This document shows positions 1-5,952 of a stretch of 10,161 nucleotides of DNA, in pieces (the first letter of the stretch is position 1; each line of letters starts with the position of its first letter). The stretch spans positions 1 to 10,161 of the forward strand of contig JAOUJR010000037.1 in the NCBI GenBank assembly GCA_029883145.1, in the 5' to 3' direction. Below the pieces are notes generated by a model, which was given only the letters and a program-made list of their open reading frames with translations, was not told where the DNA came from and ran no database searches. The translations under genes and the position numbers were made by a program. The DNA is from Nitrospirota bacterium (GTDB lineage: Bacteria; Nitrospirota; Thermodesulfovibrionia; Thermodesulfovibrionales; SM23-35).

Positions 1-126
1 TCTGTCACGCAAATCTATAAATATAAGCCCGCCGTGATCCCTCCTTTTGAAAACCCATCCGGATAGAGTAAGGATTAACCCCATATCAGATTCTCTTATC
101 TCTCCACATCCTTTATCGCGAATCAT
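1..126 (-). CDS. aspS: Aspartyl-tRNA synthetase, N-terminal 42 residues (partial)
   Basis: This is the first 42 codons of a leftward gene that leaves the window. The visible protein starts [16 protein letters not shown] and continues into [20 protein letters not shown], the characteristic start of the N-terminal OB-fold (anticodon-binding domain) of bacterial AspRS, where a conserved Gly-Trp-Val is followed by basic residues, then RRDHGG and IDLRDR. The enzyme charges tRNA-Asp (or tRNA-Asp and tRNA-Asn in non-discriminating forms) in the cytoplasm. The catalytic domain and the residues that decide discrimination are outside the window. The ATG has a strong ribosome site, GGAGG at 135-131 with a 4-base spacer, and no in-frame start nearby upstream competes with it. 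It follows the rluB stop by 38 bases on the same strand. A terminator-like hairpin overlapping the rluB end could reduce readthrough into it. Confidence 0.93.
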   Translation of the reverse strand, partial: MIRDKGCGEIRESDMGLILTLSGWVFKRRDHGGLIFIDLRDR

Positions 127-135
127 ATAACCTCC

Positions 136-156
136 AATTAGTTGTCAGTTGTTACA
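136..156 (-). repeat. Short 7-base-periodic patch upstream of aspS
   Basis: Read on the minus strand, the gap between rluB and aspS holds three adjoining 7-mers: TGTAACA, ACTGACA, ACTAATT. They resemble the longer heptamer series at 4826-4881, with T usually at position 3 and A at positions 5 or 7. Three degenerate units could arise by chance in AT-rich DNA, so this is a weak call supported mainly by the second site. Confidence 0.3.
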
Positions 157-164
157 GCAGGTAG

Positions 165-914
165 TTATGGCGAAAAAGCTTTACCAGCGATACCCTGGAA
201 GCAAACTTCTTTTTTTATCTTAGCTACTTCTTCAGGCATTAAATATCTATACTTCCCGGATTCAAGTTTACCAAGTTCAATCCCATTTATCCTTATCCTC
301 TTAAGCTTGAGTACAGGGTGCCCAACCTTCTCGAGCATACGCCGTATCTGTCTTTTTTTCCCTTCATGGAGTGTAATCTCGATCCACGAGTTGAGTTCTG
401 TTTTTCTTATCGTCTTTATTTTTGCAGGAGCGGTCACTCCATCTTCGAGTCTTATACCTTTTCTCAATTTCTCTATTTCATCATCTTCGAGAACTTCTTT
501 TACCTTCACAAGATATGTCTTTGGGATCTTTTTTGATGGGTGCAAAACCTTATGTGCAAAATCACCATCATTTGTTAATAAAAGTAATCCTTCTGAGTCG
601 TAATCAAGCCTCCCCACAGGAAATACTCTATATTTTACACCCTTCAGAAAATCTTTTATAGTTGGTCTTCCTTCAGGGTCAGAGAGTGATGTGACGACAC
701 CTGTAGGCTTATTAAGGAGTAAATAAACCTTTGGCTCCGGTCTTATGAGGAGTTTTCCGTTAAGCTTTATGTGGTCTCTGCTCAGGTCTGCCTTCATGCC
801 AATGGTCGCAACTTGCCCATTTACGGTTACCCTGCCTTCGATTATCAGTTCCTCGGCCTTTCTCCTCGATGCGATGCCCATCTCGGCTAATATCTTCTGC
901 AGACGTTTTTCCAT
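165..914 (-). CDS. rluB: 23S rRNA pseudouridine synthase, RluB/RsuA family
   Basis: Predicted RNA pseudouridine synthase that isomerises a uridine in rRNA; RluB of E. coli acts on U2605 of 23S rRNA, but the exact site here is inferred. With the start at 914 the protein has 249 residues. An S4 RNA-binding domain covers about residues 1-60 (RLQKILAEMGIASRRKAEELI). The catalytic domain follows, with LLLNKPTGVVTS near 65-76, the family signature PVGRLDYDSEGLLLLTNDG with catalytic Asp at about 104, and GKKRQIRRML near 185-194. The start at 914 matches the usual family N-terminus (MxxRLQK). An alternative ATG at 932 adds only MLLFIL; it has a poor AGG/GGA ribosome site, while 914 has none I can see. 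The last residues (about VCFQGIAGKAFSP) look like a non-family tail encoded by a hairpin. It lies between the coiled-coil gene and aspS on one strand. Confidence 0.92.
   Translation of the reverse strand: MEKRLQKILAEMGIASRRKAEELIIEGRVTVNGQVATIGMKADLSRDHIKLNGKLLIRPEPKVYLLLNKPTGVVTSLSDPEGRPTIKDFLKGVKYRVFPVGRLDYDSEGLLLLTNDGDFAHKVLHPSKKIPKTYLVKVKEVLEDDEIEKLRKGIRLEDGVTAPAKIKTIRKTELNSWIEITLHEGKKRQIRRMLEKVGHPVLKLKRIRINGIELGKLESGKYRYLMPEEVAKIKKEVCFQGIAGKAFSP
173..202 (-). terminator. Terminator-like hairpin within the rluB 3' end
   Basis: On the minus strand GCTTCCAG (202-195) pairs with CTGGTAAAGC (187-178), an 8-bp stem with a 2-base bulge and a 7-base loop, followed at once by TTTTT (177-173). 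This is intrinsic-terminator form, but it lies in the last dozen codons of rluB, before the TAA at 167-165. On the plus strand the same hairpin is followed after a few bases by TTCTTTTTTTATC, so it could act in both directions. It may partly insulate aspS from the upstream genes. The bulge and the coding position lower confidence. Confidence 0.45.
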
Positions 915-937
915 AAGAATAAATAATAACATAAAAT

Positions 938-960
938 CCAGCCTAAGGTGGGTGGCTTGG
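938..960 (-). other. Possible weak hairpin between the coiled-coil gene and rluB
   Basis: On the minus strand CCAAGCC (960-954) can pair with CCAGCC's complement GGCTGG (943-938), allowing one bulged A, across a 10-base loop. ATTTTAT follows. It lies directly in front of the rluB start region, so it could be a weak terminator for the deoC transcript or a structure affecting rluB translation. The stem is short and imperfect. Confidence 0.22.
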
Positions 961-967
961 AGGAGTA

Positions 968-1180
968 TTACTTATTAAAAATTTTCTTCATTATCTCGGG
1001 AAACTGGCTTTTAAACTCAGGATATGCCCTCACAAGAAATAGTTTTAGACCATCTATCTGACTTTTGAGGTCCTCTACTTCTTTCTTGAGAGCACCTGTC
1101 TTTTCTACTTTCTCTGTGAGTATGGTGAGTTCCTTCTCAAGTAGTTTGATCTTTTCATTAAGTATTCTTTCTTCTTTCAC
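968..1180 (-). CDS. Small coiled-coil protein, function unknown
   Basis: A 70-residue protein that I do not recognise. Residues about 5-50 are rich in Leu, Ile, Glu and Lys with heptad spacing (KIKLLEKELTILTEKVEK), and predict a coiled coil. The C-terminal part, LFLVRAYPEFKSQFPEIM, is less repetitive and could be a short helical cap. No membrane segment, signal peptide or cysteine is visible. It starts with GTG at 1180, supported by a very strong ribosome site (GGGAGGGG, 1192-1185), and begins 17 bases after the deoC stop, so co-transcription with deoC is likely. The strong ribosome site, codon-like composition and operon position argue that it is real. A role in protein-protein contact or oligomerisation is the most that the sequence allows. 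Confidence 0.72.
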   Translation of the reverse strand: MKEERILNEKIKLLEKELTILTEKVEKTGALKKEVEDLKSQIDGLKLFLVRAYPEFKSQFPEIMKKIFNK

Positions 1181-1184
1181 TATT

Positions 1185-1192
1185 CCCCTCCC
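1185..1192 (-). promoter_or_regulatory. Strong ribosome-binding site deciding the GTG start of the coiled-coil gene
   Basis: GGGAGGGG on the minus strand ends 4 bases before GTG at 1180; the core GGGAGG is 6 bases away. This is one of the best Shine-Dalgarno matches in the window and is the main reason to accept the short gene with a non-ATG start. Confidence 0.7.
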
Positions 1193-1197
1193 TTTTC

Positions 1198-1869
1198 TTA
1201 TTTCTCTTTGAATTCTCTCATAATTTTCACCCCTGCTGATGTTCCTATCCTTGTTGCACCAGCCTTGAGCATATCGATGACGTGTTTCAGTGTTCTTATA
1301 CCACCCGCAGCCTTAATTCCTGCAGCATCTCTGACAATACCTTTTATGAGCCTGATATCGCTCATTTTTGCACCCTGCGTGCCAAAGCCAGTAGATGTCT
1401 TGATGAACTCTGACCCTGCATCAAGGGCTATCTCCACAGCCTTCTTTTTTTCATTATCATCAAGGTAGCATGTCTCGATTATTGTTTTATGAATAATCCC
1501 TTTTGTTGCCATTATTACATCAGAGAGATCTTTTCTTACCGTATCCCAGTCATCTGATTTCAGAGCTCCTATATTCACCACAATATCAAGCTCATCAGCA
1601 CCGAGGAGGGAGGCGTTCATAGCCTCATAGACCTTTACCTCTGTTAATGTCATTCCAAGCGGAAAACCTATCACGGTTGTGACCTTGATATTCTTGTCTT
1701 TAAGTAGTTCTTTTGCCATTTTTATGAAACATGGGTTTATACACACAGAGTAAAAGCCAAATTGAAGCGCTTCCTCACAAAGCCTTTTAATGTCTGTGTA
1801 CGTGGCATCAGGCCTGAGTAATGTGTGGTCTATTAAACCTGCTATGATTCTTCGATTTGATACTTTCAT
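1198..1869 (-). CDS. deoC: Deoxyribose-phosphate aldolase
   Basis: Cleaves 2-deoxy-D-ribose 5-phosphate to glyceraldehyde 3-phosphate and acetaldehyde, the last step of deoxynucleoside breakdown; cytoplasmic class I aldolase. The protein has 223 residues, normal for the short bacterial DeoC form, and is a complete TIM barrel. Visible signatures are IDHTLLRPDAT (13-23), SVCINPCFI (41-49), VIGFPLG (66-72), ADELDIVVNIG (91-101, with Asp95 at the E. coli Asp102 position), FIKTSTGFG (155-163, with Schiff-base Lys157) and IKAAGGIRT (185-193, with Lys186 as the second catalytic lysine). The ATG at 1869 has AAGGG 9 bases upstream and a promoter just before that. It is the first gene of the leftward group and diverges from trmJ. 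No other deo gene (deoA, deoB, deoD) is in the window, so a salvage operon is not evident. Confidence 0.96.
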   Translation of the reverse strand: MKVSNRRIIAGLIDHTLLRPDATYTDIKRLCEEALQFGFYSVCINPCFIKMAKELLKDKNIKVTTVIGFPLGMTLTEVKVYEAMNASLLGADELDIVVNIGALKSDDWDTVRKDLSDVIMATKGIIHKTIIETCYLDDNEKKKAVEIALDAGSEFIKTSTGFGTQGAKMSDIRLIKGIVRDAAGIKAAGGIRTLKHVIDMLKAGATRIGTSAGVKIMREFKEK

Positions 1870-1891
1870 ATTAATATTCCCTTCATTCGTA

Positions 1892-1900
1892 ATTATACCA
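1892..1900 (-). promoter_or_regulatory. Extended -10 promoter for deoC
   Basis: On the minus strand TGG (1900-1898) directly precedes a perfect TATAAT (1897-1892), the TGnTATAAT extended -10 form. No good TTGACA-like box is seen at 16-18 bases upstream, which is normal for this promoter type. Transcription would begin near 1885, leaving a leader of about 16 bases that contains the AAGGG ribosome site of deoC. Confidence 0.6.
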
Positions 1901-1943
1901 TCACAAAGAAAAAGTATTTTGAATTCTGCTCTGTTCCTCTGTC

Positions 1944-1972
1944 TTGATGGATGAATACAGGTGTGGTATGTT
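1944..1972 (+). promoter_or_regulatory. Candidate promoter for the trmJ group
   Basis: TTGATG (1944-1949) and TATGTT (1967-1972) stand 17 bases apart, and the -10 is preceded by TGG, an extended -10 context like that of deoC. Each hexamer matches four of six consensus positions. Transcription would start about 1979-1980, at the in-frame ATG at 1980, which would make the message leaderless. This conflicts with use of the ATG at 1968, so only one of the two readings can be right. Confidence 0.28.
1959..1963 (+). promoter_or_regulatory. Possible ribosome-binding site for the trmJ start at 1968
   Basis: AGGTG ends 4 bases before ATG at 1968. It is the only Shine-Dalgarno-like match in front of any of the candidate starts (1944 TTG, 1947 ATG, 1968 ATG, 1980 ATG), so it favours 1968. 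The match is short. Confidence 0.4.
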
Positions 1973-2732
1973 AATCACCATGAAGGATTGGAGAGAAAAT
2001 ATATTTTTTATCCTTGTTGAGCCTAAGATAACCGGCAATATTGGTGCTGCTGCGAGGGCAATGAAAAATATGGGCTTTAAAAAACTTGAGCTTGTGAAGC
2101 CGGTGAATTTTCTTGATGACGAGGCACGGTCTACAGCATGTCATGCAGTTGATGTGCTTGAGGAGGCAATAGTCTATCCAGACTTAAAAAAAGCAATTAA
2201 AGACAAAAGTATGATCATTGGAACTACAAGGAGGTTTGGAAGACGTAGAGGTTTCATTCTTCCGTTGGAAGATAGTATAGAGAGAATAATAACAGCTGCC
2301 AGAAAGAATAAAATTGCCATACTCTTCGGAAGGGAAGACAAGGGGCTCAGCAATAAAGAAACCGAGGAATGTGGTTTTTTGATAACAATCCCTACAGACT
2401 CTTCATTCCCGTCCCTCAATCTTGCACAGAGTGTCCTTATTGTTGCATACGAATTGAACCGGAAGACATTGAAGAAGGAAACACCGGTGTTGGCGAAATA
2501 TGAAGAACTTGAAGCACTTTACAAACATATATTTTCAAGCCTCAAGCTTCTTGACTACATACCCAGAGGTGACAGAGACCTCGAGACAAAAATAATGAAT
2601 AACCTCAAACACCTGATCGGCAGGGCTGGTCTTACAGATTGGGAGTTACGTATGCTTCACGGAATCTGTTCACAGATTGAGAAGAAAATAAAGGTGAAGG
2701 GTAGATTGAAGACTGACTGGAAAACAAACTGA
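1968..2732 (+). CDS. trmJ: TrmJ-like tRNA/rRNA 2'-O-methyltransferase (SpoU/SPOUT family)
   Basis: Predicted SAM-dependent RNA 2'-O-ribose methyltransferase. E. coli TrmJ methylates nucleotide 32 of the tRNA anticodon loop; the target here is inferred. With the start at 1968 it has 254 residues. The SPOUT trefoil-knot motifs are clear: NIGAAARAMKNMGF at about 24-37 (motif 1 with the catalytic Arg), ILFGREDKGLSN at 118-129 (motif 2), and IPT followed by SLNLAQSVLIVAYEL at 141-163 (motif 3, SAM knot). The C-terminal 80 residues are helical and charged, as in TrmJ. The start is uncertain: 1968 has an AGGTG ribosome site, while 1980 gives MKDWRENIFFILVEP, which looks more like the family N-terminus. 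It ends 2 bases before the DUF362 gene, so the two are probably translated together. Confidence 0.9.
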   Translation: MLITMKDWRENIFFILVEPKITGNIGAAARAMKNMGFKKLELVKPVNFLDDEARSTACHAVDVLEEAIVYPDLKKAIKDKSMIIGTTRRFGRRRGFILPLEDSIERIITAARKNKIAILFGREDKGLSNKETEECGFLITIPTDSSFPSLNLAQSVLIVAYELNRKTLKKETPVLAKYEELEALYKHIFSSLKLLDYIPRGDRDLETKIMNNLKHLIGRAGLTDWELRMLHGICSQIEKKIKVKGRLKTDWKTN

Positions 2733-2734
2733 AT

Positions 2735-3850
2735 ATGAGTATAGTTATTCTGAGAAAAACAAAATATGACTACAATAAACTAAAGCCCCAAATCTTTGAG
2801 ATACTCGATTTCTTTTGTGGAGATTTAATTAAGAAGAATAGCCGGGTGGTGATAAAACCAAATCTTCTCACCCCGGCATCACCTGATAGGGCAATCCTCA
2901 CGCATCCATTGGTAGTGAAAGCATCTGTTGAGTATGTACTCCAGAAGGGAGCACGCCCTCAAATCTCTGACAGCCCTGGAACAGGTTCATTTGAGAAGAT
3001 TTTAAAAGAAAGTAGCATAAGAGATGCGTTGACAGGAGTTTATGTTGATTTCAAAGAATTCAAAACTTCATTGTTAGTTGATATTGGTGAACCTTTCAAA
3101 CAGATAGAGATTGGTGAAGATGCGCTCAAAGCAGATGTCCTTATCAACCTTCCAAAACTGAAGACCCATACCCAGATGCTTCTTACGCTCGGAGTGAAGA
3201 ATCTCTTTGGATGTATTGTAGGATTGAAAAAACCAGAATGGCATTTCAGGACCGGGGTTGACAGAGAGATGTTTGCAAAATTACTCGTGAAGATTTATAA
3301 GGCTGTTAATCCAACTGTCACAATCCTGGATGGCATCCTTGCAATGGAAGGGCAGGGTCCCGGGAGAGGCGGGATTCCAAGAGAGCTTGGAGTACTTATT
3401 GGCAGTAATGATACCGTAGCAATTGACTTTGTCGTATGTAAAATGATCGGAATAGACCCGGATAGACTTCTCACGAATAAGGTTGCGAAGGAGATGGGCT
3501 TCGTTCATGAGGGGATAGATTTAAAAGGTGATCAGATGTTCGGAATAGAGGATTTCAAACTCCCTCAAATAACTCCTCTTGTCTTTGGTCCGAAAAGACT
3601 CCACAGGGTTATGAGAAAACATCTTGTGCAGAGACCGGTATGTGATGACACTCTATGTGAATTATGTGAAGAGTGTTTGCAGTACTGTCCTGCAAATGCA
3701 ATATCACAGAGCAGAAAAAAGATTCACTTCGATTATGATTCATGTATCAGGTGTTATTGCTGTATCGAGGTCTGTCCTCACGGTGCATTTTGTACTGAAG
3801 AAACACTCCTTGGTAAAATAGTCAGAAAAGTTTTGAAGTTAAACAAATGA
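2735..3850 (+). CDS. DUF362 protein with C-terminal double 4Fe-4S ferredoxin domain
   Basis: A 371-residue two-part protein. Residues about 1-290 form a DUF362 domain, recognised by VVIKPNLLTP (38-47), ISDSPGTGSF (77-86), INLPKLKTHTQMLLTLGVKN (137-156) and LDGILAMEGQGPGRGG (198-213). Residues 303-353 are a bacterial ferredoxin-type domain with two CX2CX2CX3CP motifs: Cys308, 311, 314, 318 and Cys337, 340, 343, 347. Extra cysteines lie at 303, 342 and 353. It should bind two 4Fe-4S clusters and transfer electrons in the cytoplasm; no signal peptide or membrane helix is seen. The reaction is unknown, and I do not assign one. The ATG at 2735 follows the trmJ stop by 2 bases and has only a weak ribosome site, consistent with translational coupling. 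DUF362-ferredoxin proteins are common in anaerobes. Confidence 0.9.
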   Translation: MSIVILRKTKYDYNKLKPQIFEILDFFCGDLIKKNSRVVIKPNLLTPASPDRAILTHPLVVKASVEYVLQKGARPQISDSPGTGSFEKILKESSIRDALTGVYVDFKEFKTSLLVDIGEPFKQIEIGEDALKADVLINLPKLKTHTQMLLTLGVKNLFGCIVGLKKPEWHFRTGVDREMFAKLLVKIYKAVNPTVTILDGILAMEGQGPGRGGIPRELGVLIGSNDTVAIDFVVCKMIGIDPDRLLTNKVAKEMGFVHEGIDLKGDQMFGIEDFKLPQITPLVFGPKRLHRVMRKHLVQRPVCDDTLCELCEECLQYCPANAISQSRKKIHFDYDSCIRCYCCIEVCPHGAFCTEETLLGKIVRKVLKLNK

Positions 3851-3893
3851 AAGTGAGCTTCACAGTCAGCCTTTCAGTAAGGTAGAATTTACC

Positions 3894-4823
3894 ATGAATG
3901 TTCAGGAGATAGTGGTTAATTTTTCAGATGCAGGTCAGAGGATTGATACATTCCTTGCCAGTAAAACTGGCATCACGCGCTCACAATTGCAAAAGCTCAT
4001 AGAGAGCGGTAGTGTCCTCGTGAACAGCAGAATAGTCAGTCAGAATTATAGAGTGAAAACAAATGATGTCATTACCCTGACTATATCTGATAAAGAAACC
4101 GAGGGGCTTATACCTGAGCCAATACCTTTAGAAATACTCTATAAAGACGATTATCTCGTTGTTGTCAACAAACCTGCAGGGATGGTTGTCTATCCTTCCG
4201 CAGGACATAATCAGGGCACTCTTATGAATGCCCTTTCTCATTATTGCAAAAAACTTGCATCAGTGGGGGGGCCATTAAGACCTGGTATTATTCACAGGCT
4301 TGATAAAGACACCTCAGGTGTGATGGTCGTTGCCCTGAATGATGAGGCTTACTATAACCTCATTGAGCAATTCAAACAGAGGACAATAATGAGGAGATAT
4401 AGTGCATTAGTTTACGGGAACCTCAAAGAAGATAAAGGTGAGATAGCACTACAGATAGGACGCTCTGTGTCTGACAGAAAGAAGATGTCAACCCGTGTGA
4501 GGAAAGGCAAAGAAGCGATTACGAGATGGAAGGTGCTGGAAAGGTTTGGCAATGCGACACTCATTGAAGCAAGACTTGGGACTGGAAGGACACATCAGAT
4601 AAGGGTCCATTTTGCATCTACCGGACATTCTGTGGTTGGAGACAGGACTTATGGGAAAAAAGTTGAGCTTGAGGTGAAAGCAAAGAAAAAGATAGTATTC
4701 CCAAGGCAGATGTTGCATGCAGAATTATTAGGGTTTACACATCCTGCAACGGGCAAGTATCTCGAATTCTCAAGCCCGCTTCCAGAAGATATGACACAAA
4801 AGATAAAAGAGCTGAGAGAATGA
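3894..4823 (+). CDS. rluD: 23S rRNA pseudouridine synthase, RluD/RluA family
   Basis: A 309-residue RNA pseudouridine synthase. RluD of E. coli makes pseudouridines 1911, 1915 and 1917 in helix 69 of 23S rRNA; that specificity is inferred from the whole-length match, and other RluA-family targets are possible. An S4 domain covers about residues 14-75 (QRIDTFLASKTGITRSQLQKL). The catalytic domain has VVNKPAGMVVYPSAGH (90-105), RPGIIHRLDKDTSGVMVVA (129-147, with catalytic Asp137 in HRLDKDTSG) and EARLGTGRTHQIRVHFASTGH (225-245). LHAELLGFTHP near 274-284 completes the fold. The ATG at 3894 has AAGGT about 10 bases upstream. It follows the DUF362 gene by 43 bases with no obvious terminator, so it is probably the last gene of the rightward group. 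It ends against the convergent pfkA. Confidence 0.94.
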   Translation: MNVQEIVVNFSDAGQRIDTFLASKTGITRSQLQKLIESGSVLVNSRIVSQNYRVKTNDVITLTISDKETEGLIPEPIPLEILYKDDYLVVVNKPAGMVVYPSAGHNQGTLMNALSHYCKKLASVGGPLRPGIIHRLDKDTSGVMVVALNDEAYYNLIEQFKQRTIMRRYSALVYGNLKEDKGEIALQIGRSVSDRKKMSTRVRKGKEAITRWKVLERFGNATLIEARLGTGRTHQIRVHFASTGHSVVGDRTYGKKVELEVKAKKKIVFPRQMLHAELLGFTHPATGKYLEFSSPLPEDMTQKIKELRE

Positions 4824-4825
4824 GA

Positions 4826-4881
4826 AATTAGAAAATTTGACTCACAGCTATAAACTATGAGCTAATAATTAAGAACTAATC
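4826..4881. repeat. Degenerate 7-base-periodic array in the convergent rluD/pfkA gap
   Basis: From 4840 the plus strand can be cut into six adjoining 7-mers: ACTCACA, GCTATAA, ACTATGA, GCTAATA, ATTAAGA, ACTAATC. Position 1 is always a purine, position 3 is always T, position 7 is A in five of six, and position 4 is A in five of six. Two weaker units (AATTAGA, AAATTTG) precede them and nearly reach the rluD stop. The last unit supplies the pfkA TAG stop (4878-4876). AGCTATA and TATGAGCT within it can also form a small imperfect hairpin. Unit divergence means this could be an eroded tandem repeat or biased low-complexity DNA. Confidence 0.45.
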
Positions 4882-5952
4882 ACCAAAACTGATACCGAGA
4901 CACCTTGCGGTATGAACGATGTCACTCTCATGAGTCACAGACTTCATCTGTCCTATTGCCTCATCAATAGACACAGCAGAGATCCTGTCTGAGTGGAGTG
5001 CCACCATTGTCCCGAATTTACCTTCCTCAATGAATCTTACTGCTGCAGTACCAAATCGCAGTGAGAGGAGTCTGTCAAAAGTTGTGGGTGCACCTCCTCT
5101 TTGTAAATGCCCGAGAACCATGTCTCTCGTCTCTTTTCCTGTCCTTGCAGCAATTTCTTCAGCCACTTTTTTACCAATCCCACCAAGTCTGACTACCCCA
5201 TCAGACCTTTTTTCAATTATTGTGATATCTCCGCCAACCGGCTTTGCGCCCTCAGCGACAACAACAATAGCATAATTCTGTCCGATAAGCTCAAGCTGTC
5301 TTATTTTATTACATACCTTCTCTATATCAAATGGAATCTCTGGAATCAGAATTACATCAGCTGACCCGGATATTCCTGAATATAATGCTATCCAGCCTGC
5401 ATATCTCCCCATAACCTCAACAACCATAACCCTGTCGTGAGATTTGGCAGTTGTATGAAGCCTATCTATTGCCTCAGTAGCGGTACTGACCGCGGTATCA
5501 AACCCAAAAGTGACAGCTGTCGCGCTTATGTCATTGTCAATAGTCTTGGGAATCCCGATGATGGGAATCCCTTTTTTCATAAACTCACTTGCAATTCGAA
5601 GGCTCCCATCCCCTCCTATTGCAATGAGTGCATCAAAATTGAGGGCCTTAAAATTTGACACGACTTTGTCTGAAATGTCAGTCTCAACTACAGTTCCATC
5701 ACTAATTCTCACAGGGTACCTAAATGGGTCTCCCTTACTCGCAGTGCCGAGTATAGTGCCACCAATATTTGTGATATCCCAGACAACTTCCCGGGTCAGA
5801 CGAATAATCTGTTTTGTATCAATGAGACCCTGATACCCGTATTTTATTCCAAAGACTTCCCATCCCTTCTGTGATGCAGCAAGAACAACACCGCGGATAA
5901 CTGCATTCAAACCAGGAGCATCACCTCCACCTGTATTCATCGCTATCTTCAT
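4876..5952 (-). CDS. pfkA: 6-phosphofructokinase, group III type
   Basis: Phosphorylates fructose 6-phosphate to fructose 1,6-bisphosphate in glycolysis; cytoplasmic. The protein has 358 residues, longer than E. coli PfkA (320) and typical of group III enzymes. Motifs in order: TGGGDAPGLNAVIRG (7-21), GGTILGTASKGDP (64-76), IGGDGSL (112-118), PKTIDND (135-141, with catalytic Asp139), VMGRYAGWIAL (180-190), and GHLQRGGAPTTFDR (281-294). Gly116, at the E. coli Gly104 site, favours ATP; Lys136, at the Gly124 site, is the form found in PPi enzymes and in ATP-using group III enzymes. I infer an ATP enzyme, but PPi use is not excluded. The ATG directly abuts the nitroreductase stop (TAAATG), with GGAG 9 bases before it inside that gene, so translation is coupled. 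Confidence 0.94.
   Translation of the reverse strand: MKIAMNTGGGDAPGLNAVIRGVVLAASQKGWEVFGIKYGYQGLIDTKQIIRLTREVVWDITNIGGTILGTASKGDPFRYPVRISDGTVVETDISDKVVSNFKALNFDALIAIGGDGSLRIASEFMKKGIPIIGIPKTIDNDISATAVTFGFDTAVSTATEAIDRLHTTAKSHDRVMVVEVMGRYAGWIALYSGISGSADVILIPEIPFDIEKVCNKIRQLELIGQNYAIVVVAEGAKPVGGDITIIEKRSDGVVRLGGIGKKVAEEIAARTGKETRDMVLGHLQRGGAPTTFDRLLSLRFGTAAVRFIEEGKFGTMVALHSDRISAVSIDEAIGQMKSVTHESDIVHTARCLGISFGD

Noticed and set aside
142..603. Open frame of 153 codons on the plus strand
   Set aside because: It is antisense to rluB, begins with a TTG in the intergenic gap, and its protein is a Ser/Phe-rich composition with no family resemblance. The opposite strand carries full catalytic motifs.
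3851..3893. Terminator between the DUF362 gene and rluD
   Set aside because: GTGA-GCT-TCAC and GGTA-GAATT-TACC are 4-bp stems with no T-run, too weak to call; the genes are more likely co-transcribed.
4826..4881. CRISPR array or phage attachment site
   Set aside because: The units are 7 bases, degenerate, without spacers, and there are no cas genes or integrase.
5510..5833. Open frame of 107 codons on the plus strand inside pfkA
   Set aside because: It is a shadow of the conserved phosphofructokinase frame, with no independent start signal or recognisable domain.
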